Below are positions 43,320-52,039 of a DNA stretch of 64,000 nt, piece by piece; positions within the stretch are counted from its first letter, which is position 1, and the number at the start of each line of letters is the position of its first letter. The translations under genes and the position numbers were made by a program. The stretch comes from Brooklawnia sp032229645 (GTDB lineage: Bacteria; Actinomycetota; Actinomycetes; Propionibacteriales; Propionibacteriaceae), in NCBI GenBank assembly GCA_963722295.1, contig CAVRLB010000001.1, forward strand, positions 744,001-808,000. The letters run 5' to 3'. The notes under the pieces were generated by a model that saw only the letters and a program-made list of their open reading frames with translations, made no database searches and had not been told where the DNA came from.

Positions 43320-44777
43320 TCAGCGACTCTCAAGGTATTCACGAAGCGCCTCGCTGGCGTCGCGGGGCCCAAATCCCACAGACTTGATCTTGTCCAACCT
43401 CAACGCACTGTGTACGGGTCGGGGCGCAACGATCTTTCCCTTGGCAAACTCAGCTGTGCTCTGGGGCGAGACATCCTCCGGATCTCGCCCGACAAGCGCG
43501 AAGACCTCCTGAGCGATTTCGAACCATGACTTGATGGATCCATCGTTGGTCAGGTTGTACGTCCCGGCCGCAGGCCTCACTGCCAGCAGATGTGCGATCC
43601 CAGCCGCAAGATCAGATGCAAATGTCAAGCGCCCGAACTGATCGTCCACCACCTTGGGTGACACTCCCTCGGCCGCCAGCGAAGCCATCGTCCGGACGAA
43701 GTTCTTGCCGTCACCAACCACCCAACTCGTACGCACGATGTAGTAGTCGGGCAGCGTCATCACCAGCGCATCTCCCGCAGCCTTCGTCGCTCCATAGACA
43801 CCCAGCGGACTGAAAGGCTCATCCTCGGTGTGCTCATTGGCCAGGCCGTGTTTGTGCCTCCCAGAGTGAGACCCGTCACCCAACTGCGCATCCTCGATGC
43901 CCGTCCGGCCAGCCCCATCGAAGACATAGTCACTCGATACTTGGACGAAGGTCATCCGGTTCCGGGCTGCGGCATCGACAAGATGTCGGACCGCGTCAAC
44001 ATTCGCAGCCCAAGCGCCTCGCCGTCCTTCAAGACTCTCTGCCGCATCCACCGTCGTCCATGCCGCCGCGTTGATAAGGGTCCCGACTTTTTGCCAGTCG
44101 AATGACCGAACCGCGTCGCCATCAGTAATATCCAGATCAGCACGACTCAGCGCTACCGCGTCCGGAAAGAGGTTCTGCAAGGCCCTTCCTAGCTGGCCAC
44201 CCGCGCCGACTATCACCGAACGACGTGGCTCCATCGCTACCACATCGGCCAGGTGCGGATGCCTCAAATCCGCATCTGACACAATCGCCTGCGCCAAAGG
44301 AATCGGCCAATGAGCCACGACCGTCTCATCAGCGAGGTTGAGATAGGTATACGACGACCTCGCCTGCGGCGACCAATGCTCGTTGACCAGATAAGAATAT
44401 GCCGTGTCGGATTCGAGAGCCTGATAGCCGTTGGCCACCCCCCGCGGCACAAACACTGCCTTCTCGGGTCCCATCTCTAAGTTGAACGACCGCCCGAAGC
44501 TCTCCCCAGGCCTCAGATCTACCCACGCCCCGAAGATGCGGCCCTTGGCAAGGCTGATCAGTTTGTCCCACGGCTCTGCATGGAGTCCGCGGGTTACACC
44601 TGCCTCCGCATTGAACGACATGTTCTGCTGCACCGGCCTGAAATCGGGCAGCCCCAACTCGACCATCTTGGCCCGTTGCCAATTCTCTTTGAACCAGCCT
44701 CGGCTATCACCATGAACAGGCAAGTCAACAACGAGCAACCCTGGAATCGCGGTCGTCTGAATCGTCAATTCGGTCAC
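43320..44777 (-). CDS. rmlCD: fused dTDP-4-dehydrorhamnose 3,5-epimerase / dTDP-4-dehydrorhamnose reductase
   Basis: 485 aa, two enzymes in one chain. Residues 1-185 are RmlC: VDLPVHGDSRGWFKENWQRA, RGLHAEPWDKLISLAKGRIF with the catalytic His, and GVANGYQALESDTAYSYLVN. Residues about 188-485 are RmlD: SVIVGAGGQLGRALQNLF, AAWTTVDAAE, VSSDYVFDG and PLGVYGATKAAGDA with the YxxxK pair. Together they make the last two steps to dTDP-L-rhamnose. RmlC-RmlD fusions occur in some Actinobacteria. It starts at GTG 44777, 3 nt after the rmlB stop, so it is coupled with rmlB. Confidence 0.93.
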   Translation of the reverse strand: MTELTIQTTAIPGLLVVDLPVHGDSRGWFKENWQRAKMVELGLPDFRPVQQNMSFNAEAGVTRGLHAEPWDKLISLAKGRIFGAWVDLRPGESFGRSFNLEMGPEKAVFVPRGVANGYQALESDTAYSYLVNEHWSPQARSSYTYLNLADETVVAHWPIPLAQAIVSDADLRHPHLADVVAMEPRRSVIVGAGGQLGRALQNLFPDAVALSRADLDITDGDAVRSFDWQKVGTLINAAAWTTVDAAESLEGRRGAWAANVDAVRHLVDAAARNRMTFVQVSSDYVFDGAGRTGIEDAQLGDGSHSGRHKHGLANEHTEDEPFSPLGVYGATKAAGDALVMTLPDYYIVRTSWVVGDGKNFVRTMASLAAEGVSPKVVDDQFGRLTFASDLAAGIAHLLAVRPAAGTYNLTNDGSIKSWFEIAQEVFALVGRDPEDVSPQSTAEFAKGKIVAPRPVHSALRLDKIKSVGFGPRDASEALREYLESR

Positions 44778-44780
44778 GAT

Positions 44781-45782
44781 TCACTGACCAGCCTTCGTGT
44801 ACTTCGCCTCTGTTGCGGCCTTCATCGGACGCCACCAGTCTTCGTTAGCCCGGTACCAATCGATTGTCGCGGCCAGCCCATCCTCGAACGACGTGTACTG
44901 CGGAGCCCATCCGAGCTCACTACGCAGCCGCGTCGCGTCGATCGCATACCGCATATCATGCCCCGGACGATCGACCACGTGGTCATACGCGTCATCAGGC
45001 CGCCCCATGAGCTGCAGAATAGCCTCGATCACCGACTTATTGTCTTTCTCACCATTAGCGCCGATCAGATACGTCTCACCGATCACGCCATGCTCAATGA
45101 TTGCGAGCACAGCGGCATTGTGATCAGACACATGAATCCAGTCGCGGACGTTGAGCCCGGCACCGTACAGCTTGGGCCGCTGCCCATCAATCACATTGGT
45201 GATCTGGCGGGGAATGAATTTCTCGACGTGCTGAAAAGGACCGTAATTGTTCGAACAGTTGCTGATGGTCGCCTGCACACCGAAGCTTCGCACCCAGGCT
45301 CGCACCATCAGATCAGAGCCCGCCTTGGTCGACGAGTATGGCGAGCTCGGGTTGTATGAGGTCGCCTCACAGAACTTCTCCGGATCGTCCAGCTCAAGAT
45401 CCCCATAGACCTCATCGGTAGAGACATGGTGAAAGCGCACCCCATGGCGCCTCGCCGCCTCCAGCAAAGTGAAGGTGCCCACCAGATTCGTCTGGACGAA
45501 CGGCCTCGGATCGTTCAGTGAGTTGTCATTGTGCGATTCCGCCGCGAAGTGGACGACCACAGCGGCGGTCTTTACTAATGAGTCCACGAGACCCGCGTCA
45601 CAGATGTCTCCAGCAACCACCTGGACTCGGTCTGGGGGCAAGTCTGCGAGAGACTCCTTGCGCCCGGCGTAGGTGAACTTATCAAGCACCACAACATCGG
45701 TGTCACTGTGAGTCAAGAGGTGCCGCACGAAGTTCGCGCCGATGAACCCGGCTCCGCCCGTCACGAGGTAGGTGGTAGACAT
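44781..45782 (-). CDS. rmlB: dTDP-glucose 4,6-dehydratase
   Basis: 333 aa from MSTTYLVTGGAGFIGANFVR. The NAD-binding GGAGFIG, the FHHVSTDEVYGDLE motif with catalytic Asp-Glu, and PYSSTKAGSDLMV (YxxxK) identify RmlB. Further family marks are NCSNNYGPFQHVEKFIPRQI and DWIHVSDHNAA. It converts dTDP-glucose to dTDP-4-keto-6-deoxyglucose, step 2 of the rhamnose pathway. The ATG at 45782 is used because the motif starts there; upstream codons are intergenic. It is divergent from rmlA with a 116-bp promoter region and followed directly by rmlCD. Confidence 0.94.
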   Translation of the reverse strand: MSTTYLVTGGAGFIGANFVRHLLTHSDTDVVVLDKFTYAGRKESLADLPPDRVQVVAGDICDAGLVDSLVKTAAVVVHFAAESHNDNSLNDPRPFVQTNLVGTFTLLEAARRHGVRFHHVSTDEVYGDLELDDPEKFCEATSYNPSSPYSSTKAGSDLMVRAWVRSFGVQATISNCSNNYGPFQHVEKFIPRQITNVIDGQRPKLYGAGLNVRDWIHVSDHNAAVLAIIEHGVIGETYLIGANGEKDNKSVIEAILQLMGRPDDAYDHVVDRPGHDMRYAIDATRLRSELGWAPQYTSFEDGLAATIDWYRANEDWWRPMKAATEAKYTKAGQ

Positions 45783-45898
45783 ACCGTTTACCCTAATGCC
45801 TCGCTCACACGCGTCAGTCCTCGGGCCACTCGTTGGGCCTGATACAAACACCGAGATCAACATCAAATCCCTCCCGCAGAATATGCCAAGATAGGCAC

Positions 45899-46777
45899 AT
45901 GCGCGGAATAATCCTGGCCGGCGGCGCGGGCACCCGGTTGCATCCAATCACGCAAGCGACGTCCAAGCAGTTGGTGCCTGTCTATGACAAGCCCATGATC
46001 TACTATCCACTGTCGACCCTTATGTTCGCGGGCATCAAAGAAGTGCTCGTGATCACGACTCCGCACGAGGCCGAGGCCTTCAAGCGCCTCCTACAAGACG
46101 GTTCGCAATTCGGCATCTCGATCAGCTACGCCACCCAGCCCGAGCCCAAAGGCTTGGCACAGGCCTTCACGGTCGGTGCCGACTTCATCAATGGCCACAA
46201 ATGCGCACTCGTGCTCGGCGACAATATCTTCTACGGACCAGGCCTCGGCCAACAGCTGGCGAAATACTGCGAAGTCGAAGGCGCAGCAGTCTTCGCCTAC
46301 CGGGTCGCGGACCCGACCGCATACGGCGTCGTTGAATTCGACCAGGACCATCGTGCTATTTCCCTGCAAGAAAAGCCGAAAGAACCCCGATCCAACTACG
46401 CAGTACCCGGGCTGTACTTCTACGACGAACAAGTCACCGCAATCGCCGGCGGCCTAGCACCCTCAAAGCGCGGCGAGTACGAAATCACCGATGTCAACGC
46501 GGCCTACATGAATCAGGGCACCCTACAGGTTGAGGTCCTCCCTCGTGGAACGGCGTGGCTCGACACCGGCACGTTCGATGCACTCAACGACGCCAGCAAC
46601 TTCGTGCGTACCATCCAAGCAAGACAGGGCCTGCAGATCGGATGCCCCGAAGAGGTCGCGTGGCGCATGGGCTTCCTATCGAACGATGACCTACGCACCC
46701 GAGCACAGAAATTGACCAGCTCCGGCTACGGCAACTACCTGCTCAACCTACTCAACCAAGACAGGCATATCTCGTAA
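45899..46777 (+). CDS. rmlA: glucose-1-phosphate thymidylyltransferase
   Basis: 292 aa, the standard length. MRGIILAGGAGTRLHPIT carries the nucleotide-binding GGxGTRL signature. SKQLVPVYDKPMIYYPLSTL, LGDNIFYG with a metal-binding Asp, and NYAVPGLYFYDEQV are typical of RmlA, as is GEYEITDVNAAYMNQGTLQV and AWLDTGTFDALNDAS. It makes dTDP-glucose from glucose-1-phosphate and dTTP, the first step to dTDP-rhamnose, and is normally feedback-inhibited by the product. The ribosome-binding site is weak. It is divergent from rmlB and convergent with the polymerase-like gene. Confidence 0.94.
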   Translation: MRGIILAGGAGTRLHPITQATSKQLVPVYDKPMIYYPLSTLMFAGIKEVLVITTPHEAEAFKRLLQDGSQFGISISYATQPEPKGLAQAFTVGADFINGHKCALVLGDNIFYGPGLGQQLAKYCEVEGAAVFAYRVADPTAYGVVEFDQDHRAISLQEKPKEPRSNYAVPGLYFYDEQVTAIAGGLAPSKRGEYEITDVNAAYMNQGTLQVEVLPRGTAWLDTGTFDALNDASNFVRTIQARQGLQIGCPEEVAWRMGFLSNDDLRTRAQKLTSSGYGNYLLNLLNQDRHIS

Positions 46778-46862
46778 AGAGTCAACCGACGAGTTCAGCG
46801 TGCGCCACGACTCCCGTGACGAGACACTACCGCTCGATGCCCCGGCGCGGCAGGCTCCACTT

Positions 46863-48212
46863 CTATGGCGCCGTCCCCGTGGCGTCAGCGCACTCGTCAA
46901 GCGCACCGTCGCCTGCGCACAGAGTGCCAGCCGTACAAGAACAGCGACTTCGCCACAGACCAACCACAGCATAGACCAACAGCACCGCCAACAAGTGGAA
47001 GCGACCGACACCGCCGGAGCCGAGGGCATGAACCAGGATCATTGCGGACACCGCAGCGAATTCTGCACCGAGTCGATGAGCGCTCTGGTGCGGAACCGGC
47101 AACCGACGGGATTTCCATATTCCGATGGACGTGGACACATAAAATCCGAGCACCATTACGGCACCAACCGGTCCTGTCTCAAGCAACGCATCGAGAAAGA
47201 AGTTGTCTGTTGTCGAGACAGAATATGACAGGTATAGGCCGCTCGATTCCAGAACCGTCGCCGCACCCTCTCCGTAGCCGATCCCTGTGAGTGGACTCGC
47301 TCTCCACGCCCCTAGCGCCACATCCCAAATATCGCGTCGCCCAGACAATCCCTCGATCGCCGTGACTTCCTGGCCGCGAAGCAGAAGGGACAAGAACGCG
47401 TCACCGGCTATTCCGACAAGGGTGGCCGCCACGCAGCCCGTGAGCAGGATCACCGGCGTCGCTCGCCGCATGACGTAGGCAAACACGAGCAGACCCACGA
47501 CGAGGTCCAGCAGGGACGACCGGCTGTATGTCAATAGGAGGACCGGGAGTTCAAGAGCCAGCAGGGCGAACCAGAGCCAGCGTCGCTTAGCAGACGATCT
47601 GGCCCGCCCAATGGCGACAACGATGCCGATGGCAGCGACTGCTCCCAGTGTATTTGGGTGCAGCGAGAATAAGGGCAGCGAAAGCCGACGGAGTCCGTTA
47701 GCTTCGACGAACACGAGCGACGGCAAGGAGATAGCGAGCGCGAGGCTCAGTACGCTGAGCGAGGCGGGCAGAAGAACAAACGCGCTGGCGGCCAGACGGC
47801 CAGTGTCACTCCGTTCTGCCACGAGGAACGCACATACAATCAGCGACAAGAAAGCGATCGCCCGAAGCAGACTCGCCGTTGGATCCGTACTAGCCAAAGC
47901 GGAGGCGGCCGCTGTAAGACCGAAGCCGACGTAGAGCAGGATAGGGATTGGCACTCGCACACGCTTTCGCGCGCCGACCGCACCGAGAATTGCCAAGTAC
48001 GCTAGACCAACGGCGAGAGCCCTCGCAGACCCGGCAAGGCCTTCGACGCCTGCACAGAGAGGAACCGCAGCCACGACCACGACCGACACCCGCAACCGCC
48101 GGGGACTGGTTGATCTGGCCGATGACTGATGGCCCTTGTTTGCCTCAGAGGACTGAGTGACTCCCGGGCTCGGATTGCGATGAGTGGCACGCTGCTTGGT
48201 CTCACGCCTCAT
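46863..48212 (-). CDS. O-antigen ligase/polymerase-like membrane protein (Wzy type)
   Basis: About 449 aa with ten to twelve hydrophobic segments. The long periplasm-side loop holding GLSGRRDIWDVALGAWRASP, LTGIGYGEG and the NFFLDALLETG motif fits the Wzy_C/O-antigen ligase family (PF04932). These proteins polymerise lipid-linked repeats or ligate finished chains on the outer face of the membrane. The start MRRETKQRATHRNPSP has a GAGGG site 9 nt upstream. It is the last gene of the long minus-strand polysaccharide operon. A second polymerase-like gene lies at 58969, so the window encodes two; which one serves which polymer is unknown. Confidence 0.8.
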   Translation of the reverse strand: MRRETKQRATHRNPSPGVTQSSEANKGHQSSARSTSPRRLRVSVVVVAAVPLCAGVEGLAGSARALAVGLAYLAILGAVGARKRVRVPIPILLYVGFGLTAAASALASTDPTASLLRAIAFLSLIVCAFLVAERSDTGRLAASAFVLLPASLSVLSLALAISLPSLVFVEANGLRRLSLPLFSLHPNTLGAVAAIGIVVAIGRARSSAKRRWLWFALLALELPVLLLTYSRSSLLDLVVGLLVFAYVMRRATPVILLTGCVAATLVGIAGDAFLSLLLRGQEVTAIEGLSGRRDIWDVALGAWRASPLTGIGYGEGAATVLESSGLYLSYSVSTTDNFFLDALLETGPVGAVMVLGFYVSTSIGIWKSRRLPVPHQSAHRLGAEFAAVSAMILVHALGSGGVGRFHLLAVLLVYAVVGLWRSRCSCTAGTLCAGDGALDECADATGTAP

Positions 48213-48330
48213 AAGTGTGCCCTCGAGTGATCTGCCGACCAGCAGCAATCAGCCAGCCCTGTGGCACCATCCGGCCGTGAAGTGTTGTCCGCGGGTTTCA
48301 GAGGCCCATCTGCCCGCTCAACCCTGGGCA

Positions 48331-49218
48331 TTATGACAAACTTCCCAAAGTTCGGAGGTATCCTCGAACCCGCCGCTCGAGTCCATCGGTCCTCTCGCCA
48401 ATCACATCCCGACGGTAGCTCTCGTACGAAATCAGGACATCCGCGCGGCGGTTGGGAAGGTAGTGACGCAGAAACAAGTTCACTTTCGTGGGCGCCGCCC
48501 GAGCGACAGCCGCTCCGCGGAGGACGAAGTCAAGTAAGTTGCACAATGGATCTACGCGCCTTATCGGCTCCGCGTCTTCCCAATCCAACAACCGATACCC
48601 ATCGGGCGTCAACATGACGTTCCACGGGGTAACATCCCCATGTCGGATCGCCCTCCCATCGGGTGCGAGCAAGGATTCGAGTACCCAATGCGCTGCTTCC
48701 TGGCTCGACCACGATGGGTGTGAACCCTCAAGCCGCTCGACGAGCAGCACCTCGCCTGTCTTCTTGTGGCTCGGAACAGCACCGCGGAGAAGCCCCTCTG
48801 TCTCCAGCAGATCGTAGTTGTTCGCCTCCCGCTCGAGCGACCGACGGGCACTAGCGTCAAGGGCAACCTTTGCGACCCACGGAGAGCCAGGTACTACAAG
48901 CGTAAGTTTCTGGCGTGGACCAGGTTCACCCAAGAGTGCCACGGCACGATCCGCAGATGGCGAACCCAACGCGACCATGCCCCTCTCCCACGCCATCTGA
49001 ACAGAGGCATCCGCCACTATCCATAAGCGGTCGCGCAGCGGCCAGACGCGTGAGGCCGCCCAGAGAATTTGCGCCCTCCGCGCCTTCACGCGAATGATCC
49101 CCACGGAAGTGGATCCTGCGCCCACCATCACGACTCGGGGACGGCCAGCAGGGAACTGAACGAGCCGGCTGGTGGCTCCCGATCCAGCTTCTGCCCTCCC
49201 AGAATGGCTGACGTTCAC
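48331..49218 (-). CDS. APH/choline-kinase-like phosphotransferase
   Basis: 295 aa with a kinase-like fold of the aminoglycoside phosphotransferase type. Seen are VPGSPWVAKVALDASARRSL (phosphate-loop Lys), SLEREANNYDLLE (Glu), the catalytic loop RHGDVTPWNVMLT (HGDxxxxN) and DWEDAEPIRRVDPLCNLLDF as the metal-binding Asp. It starts with an ATGA overlap at the end of the nucleotidyltransferase-like gene. Inside a polysaccharide locus this is more likely to phosphorylate a sugar, polyol or lipid-linked intermediate than an antibiotic. The acceptor cannot be told from sequence. Confidence 0.7.
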   Translation of the reverse strand: MNVSHSGRAEAGSGATSRLVQFPAGRPRVVMVGAGSTSVGIIRVKARRAQILWAASRVWPLRDRLWIVADASVQMAWERGMVALGSPSADRAVALLGEPGPRQKLTLVVPGSPWVAKVALDASARRSLEREANNYDLLETEGLLRGAVPSHKKTGEVLLVERLEGSHPSWSSQEAAHWVLESLLAPDGRAIRHGDVTPWNVMLTPDGYRLLDWEDAEPIRRVDPLCNLLDFVLRGAAVARAAPTKVNLFLRHYLPNRRADVLISYESYRRDVIGERTDGLERRVRGYLRTLGSLS

Positions 49219-50168
49219 TGTGCTCTGCCCACGCCCGCCCGCGTCCGATTCGCGATTTTACCCCATGTTACGAGTGAGAGTTGCTCAGCAATCGAGTGGC
49301 CGAGGGCTGACGTTGGAAGGCCCGAATGTGCCTTGCCGTTTGCCACGAGCACCAGCCGGGGACCTCGCGTTAGCCACCATGCGTAGAAACGTGACGGTGC
49401 CTGGTCTTTCAGCATGGCGTGCGGAAATATGAGCGATGCCCGATCAGCGAGTAACTGAACTTCCTCTCGACAAGCCGGAATTGAGATGATCGCTCCAGTC
49501 GCAGTGACCAAGCGACTGAGCCCAAATAACGACAGCCGCGGCCGCCATCGATCCCATCCGAGACGGCGCATCCCCTCTCCCTGGGGAGAAAAGCACAGCG
49601 AGCCGATTCTGCGTGTTCGGAATGCCCGCGCGGCTCGCCGCCGCATACGTGGACTTAGCAAACGCCGGAGTTCTGCTGTGGCGTCTGTTCCCGCGACCGA
49701 TTCCAAGGTTTCGATCGCTAGCAGCGCCCTTTCTTGGTCTCGTTTGACGATGCGCTTACTGAGCGTGTAAACAGCTTGGGAGGTCGCCGAAAGGTGGGCG
49801 GGGACGGCACCCGTTTTCACCCTGCCAGCCAGAACAACGTCTGTCAACAATCCGTATCTTCCCTGACCTTTCGGATCAGCGAGGAGGTCCAGTTGCACCC
49901 CGTCCGCACAGGTCTCTGATAACCAAATGCTCGTCAGGGAGCAACGGTCATACTCCCAGAGCATCGCAAGATAAAGGCCGTGCGAACCCCTGTCCTCGAC
50001 AAGGCACGCGACCGCTTCCCAAGGGTCACCAGCGATAGCAATATCAATATCACTCGTTTCATGATCGGTCGAGAGTGCCTCCGCATTGTGGAGCACGGCG
50101 TAATCGACGCCCCTTCGATCGAGGCACCCAAGCAAGGCTAACCCCAGCGAGACATCAGTTGTCCCCAT
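49215..50168 (-). CDS. nucleotidyltransferase-fold protein of the polysaccharide locus
   Basis: 317 aa from MGTTDVSLGLALLGCLDRRG. The first third holds a nucleotidyltransferase-like pattern, YAVLHNAEALSTDHETSDID then IAIAGDPWEA, with the acidic DxD pair and a third acid at VQLDLLADPKG. The rest is helical, with Arg-rich sequence (SPRMRRRAARAFRTRRIG). It overlaps the glycosyltransferase upstream by 14 nt and the APH-like kinase downstream by 4 nt, so the three are made together. It could transfer a nucleotide or phospho-group onto a sugar; function unproven. Confidence 0.6.
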   Translation of the reverse strand: MGTTDVSLGLALLGCLDRRGVDYAVLHNAEALSTDHETSDIDIAIAGDPWEAVACLVEDRGSHGLYLAMLWEYDRCSLTSIWLSETCADGVQLDLLADPKGQGRYGLLTDVVLAGRVKTGAVPAHLSATSQAVYTLSKRIVKRDQERALLAIETLESVAGTDATAELRRLLSPRMRRRAARAFRTRRIGSLCFSPQGEGMRRLGWDRWRPRLSLFGLSRLVTATGAIISIPACREEVQLLADRASLIFPHAMLKDQAPSRFYAWWLTRGPRLVLVANGKAHSGLPTSALGHSIAEQLSLVTWGKIANRTRAGVGRAQ

Positions 50169-51357
50169 ATGAACCCCCTTCTTCCGTTGCGGCGTTATAC
50201 CAGTTAGCGACGAGAGTCGGCACGCGTGAGCTGTCCCAGCGCCTCGTGGGCGACGAAGACCGAGACGCTGCGTCAGTGACGGCTTTCGCCAGCAAACCGA
50301 CGACATCCTCGCTGTACGGGTTGATCGCAGTGCCCCGATTAGATGCCGCGAGAATCTCTCCCGTACCGCCTATTCCGATACAAACAACGGGAGTCCCGAT
50401 AGCTACCGCCTCCGCGACAGCACCTGGAGCAGAATCATGAAGACTTGAAAAAAGAACGCAACGGGCTCGTGCAACCGCTTGGTAGGTCTCGTTCCTGGCA
50501 CGATGGCCCATGAACCCGACACGTTCCTCAACACCAAGCCGTCGCGCGAGGGATTCCAACCGTGGTAGGTCAGCGCCACTGCCATAGATCTCGAGCCGAA
50601 AGGAGTCGGGAAGTTGGGCGAGCACTCTCAAGGCAATCGACCATCCCTTCAACGGAATCAGCCGTCCCACACCAACTATGAGACGATCGTCAACGTTTTC
50701 AGGCACTCTCGTCGGCAAGGTCGAAGAATCGAGGAATGCGTTGGGCTCAACGTCCAGTCGCCGTGCGAATCGGCGAAAGGCCTTCGCGTCATCGGTATTC
50801 TGCGCGATCACAACGGCAGACGCTCGCGCATTTACCCGACCGTTGGCAGCTCGCCCGATTGAGCAGACCATCACACGGAAAGTATCTTTGAGTAGACCCC
50901 ACGGGCCCAACGCCAGGAGCAGAGGGCGCGGGCAAAGAGTCGCTCCGCCGACTGGCCCCCAGACTTTCGCGACTTCCTCAGGTAGCGAAGAAATGGCGGT
51001 CGGTGCCCAGTCGACAGCAAATGTCGCGTGATGCGCAACGTCAAACGGCGTTTGCGCGTGGAGCCGACGCACAAGTGACCTCGCCTTTATCTGCCACACC
51101 GAATAATAAGCCTGCGTTCCGAGCGGTAGCCGCCTTTTTAGGCGCACAAAGATTGGATGGAGATCGTAAGCCACGATCGTGCATCTGGTGAGTTGTTCAG
51201 GGCTAAGTGCTTCTTGCACATCCTGAATGTTGTTGCGTCGAGTCACCAACGTAACTCGATCCGCTACAGCAAGCGCACCCAGGAGTAGGTGCCAGCCGAC
51301 GCCCGGTTCACTGCCCTCAACCGGATGGCACGCGTAGGAACTCAAAAGTACGTGCAC
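50155..51357 (-). CDS. glycosyltransferase, GT4-like
   Basis: 400 aa with the two-Rossmann GT-B layout. The N-terminus MHVLLSSYACHPVEGSEPGV has the Glu/Gly-rich donor-side loop. The C-terminal half has GVGRLIPLKGWSIALRVLAQ, LEIYGSGADLPRLESLARRL and the family signature SSLHDSAPGAVAEAVAIGTP with the donor-binding Glu, then VVCIGIGGTGEIL. Such enzymes add one sugar from an NDP donor to a lipid-linked acceptor on the cytoplasmic membrane face. It starts 46 bp after the P-loop kinase gene. Donor and acceptor are not predictable. Confidence 0.85.
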   Translation of the reverse strand: MHVLLSSYACHPVEGSEPGVGWHLLLGALAVADRVTLVTRRNNIQDVQEALSPEQLTRCTIVAYDLHPIFVRLKRRLPLGTQAYYSVWQIKARSLVRRLHAQTPFDVAHHATFAVDWAPTAISSLPEEVAKVWGPVGGATLCPRPLLLALGPWGLLKDTFRVMVCSIGRAANGRVNARASAVVIAQNTDDAKAFRRFARRLDVEPNAFLDSSTLPTRVPENVDDRLIVGVGRLIPLKGWSIALRVLAQLPDSFRLEIYGSGADLPRLESLARRLGVEERVGFMGHRARNETYQAVARARCVLFSSLHDSAPGAVAEAVAIGTPVVCIGIGGTGEILAASNRGTAINPYSEDVVGLLAKAVTDAASRSSSPTRRWDSSRVPTLVANWYNAATEEGGSYGDN

Positions 51358-51403
51358 TGCAAATCCTCGCTTTGGCTAGCGCAATAACAATCTCTCTGCT
51401 TCC

Positions 51404-52039
51404 TCACATCGGTACCTCCCCGGGTATACCGCCCACCACGACCTGACTGGCGACCGCAGCTTCCACTGGGCGCTCCGTGTTGACCTCATATACCTTTGCT
51501 CGAAACCGCGGCATGCGCTGCATCGTAACCCAATTCCGATACTGTGCTTTCATCGCGGCGATGTCCGTTTCGCCCTTTCGCGCAAATGCGACGTCAGGCG
51601 AGCAAACACATAACACGACTCGATCGGCAACTGAAAACAACTGCACTATCCCACGGAGGAACCATTTCGGGGCACGGCCCAAACCGTACCGAATCGGGTC
51701 AATGGCAAGATCTTCGATGCCCCGCTCAATGAGGAGCACGCCGCCTTCCTGCTTAGCTCTCCAACGGTCCGACCAGAGTGTGCCGGCGTCCAAAGCCATC
51801 CAGATTGCTTTGGCGCAGGCGGTAATTGGAGCGAGTTGACAGGCGTGCCTGTGCGGATCGGCCGGAGGCGTCGACGCAGCAGTCTCTGGCCGCAACAGCC
51901 TATCGAATCGCTTCGGCCGCACGTACACGCGCCGCCAAGGAATGGCGTCGCTGTCAAGTTGTCGCACGATCTCGTCAATAAGCGTCGACTTTCCCGAACC
52001 ATCTGGACCCGAGACTACTATTGCTGGCAAGACAATCAC
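51404..52039 (-). CDS. P-loop kinase of thymidylate-kinase-like type
   Basis: 211 aa. Walker A is VSGPDGSGKSTLIDE (about residues 9-23), and the lid/base region includes GGVLLIERGIEDLAIDPIRY with an Asp-x2-Ile-Asp-like pattern, as in nucleoside/thymidylate kinase relatives. A Gln/Arg-rich lid and IAAMKAQYRNWVTMQ follow. Housekeeping Tmk has DRY/DxR motifs that are not clear here, so a specialised kinase is likelier. Together with the APH-like and nucleotidyltransferase-like genes it forms a phosphorylation sub-module in the polysaccharide operon. ATGA overlap with the flippase gene. Confidence 0.68.
   Translation of the reverse strand: MIVLPAIVVSGPDGSGKSTLIDEIVRQLDSDAIPWRRVYVRPKRFDRLLRPETAASTPPADPHRHACQLAPITACAKAIWMALDAGTLWSDRWRAKQEGGVLLIERGIEDLAIDPIRYGLGRAPKWFLRGIVQLFSVADRVVLCVCSPDVAFARKGETDIAAMKAQYRNWVTMQRMPRFRAKVYEVNTERPVEAAVASQVVVGGIPGEVPM

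Noticed and set aside
48331..49218. aminoglycoside resistance gene
   Set aside because: The fold signature is APH-like, but translational coupling to polysaccharide genes makes a biosynthetic role more likely, and no resistance-specific features are visible.
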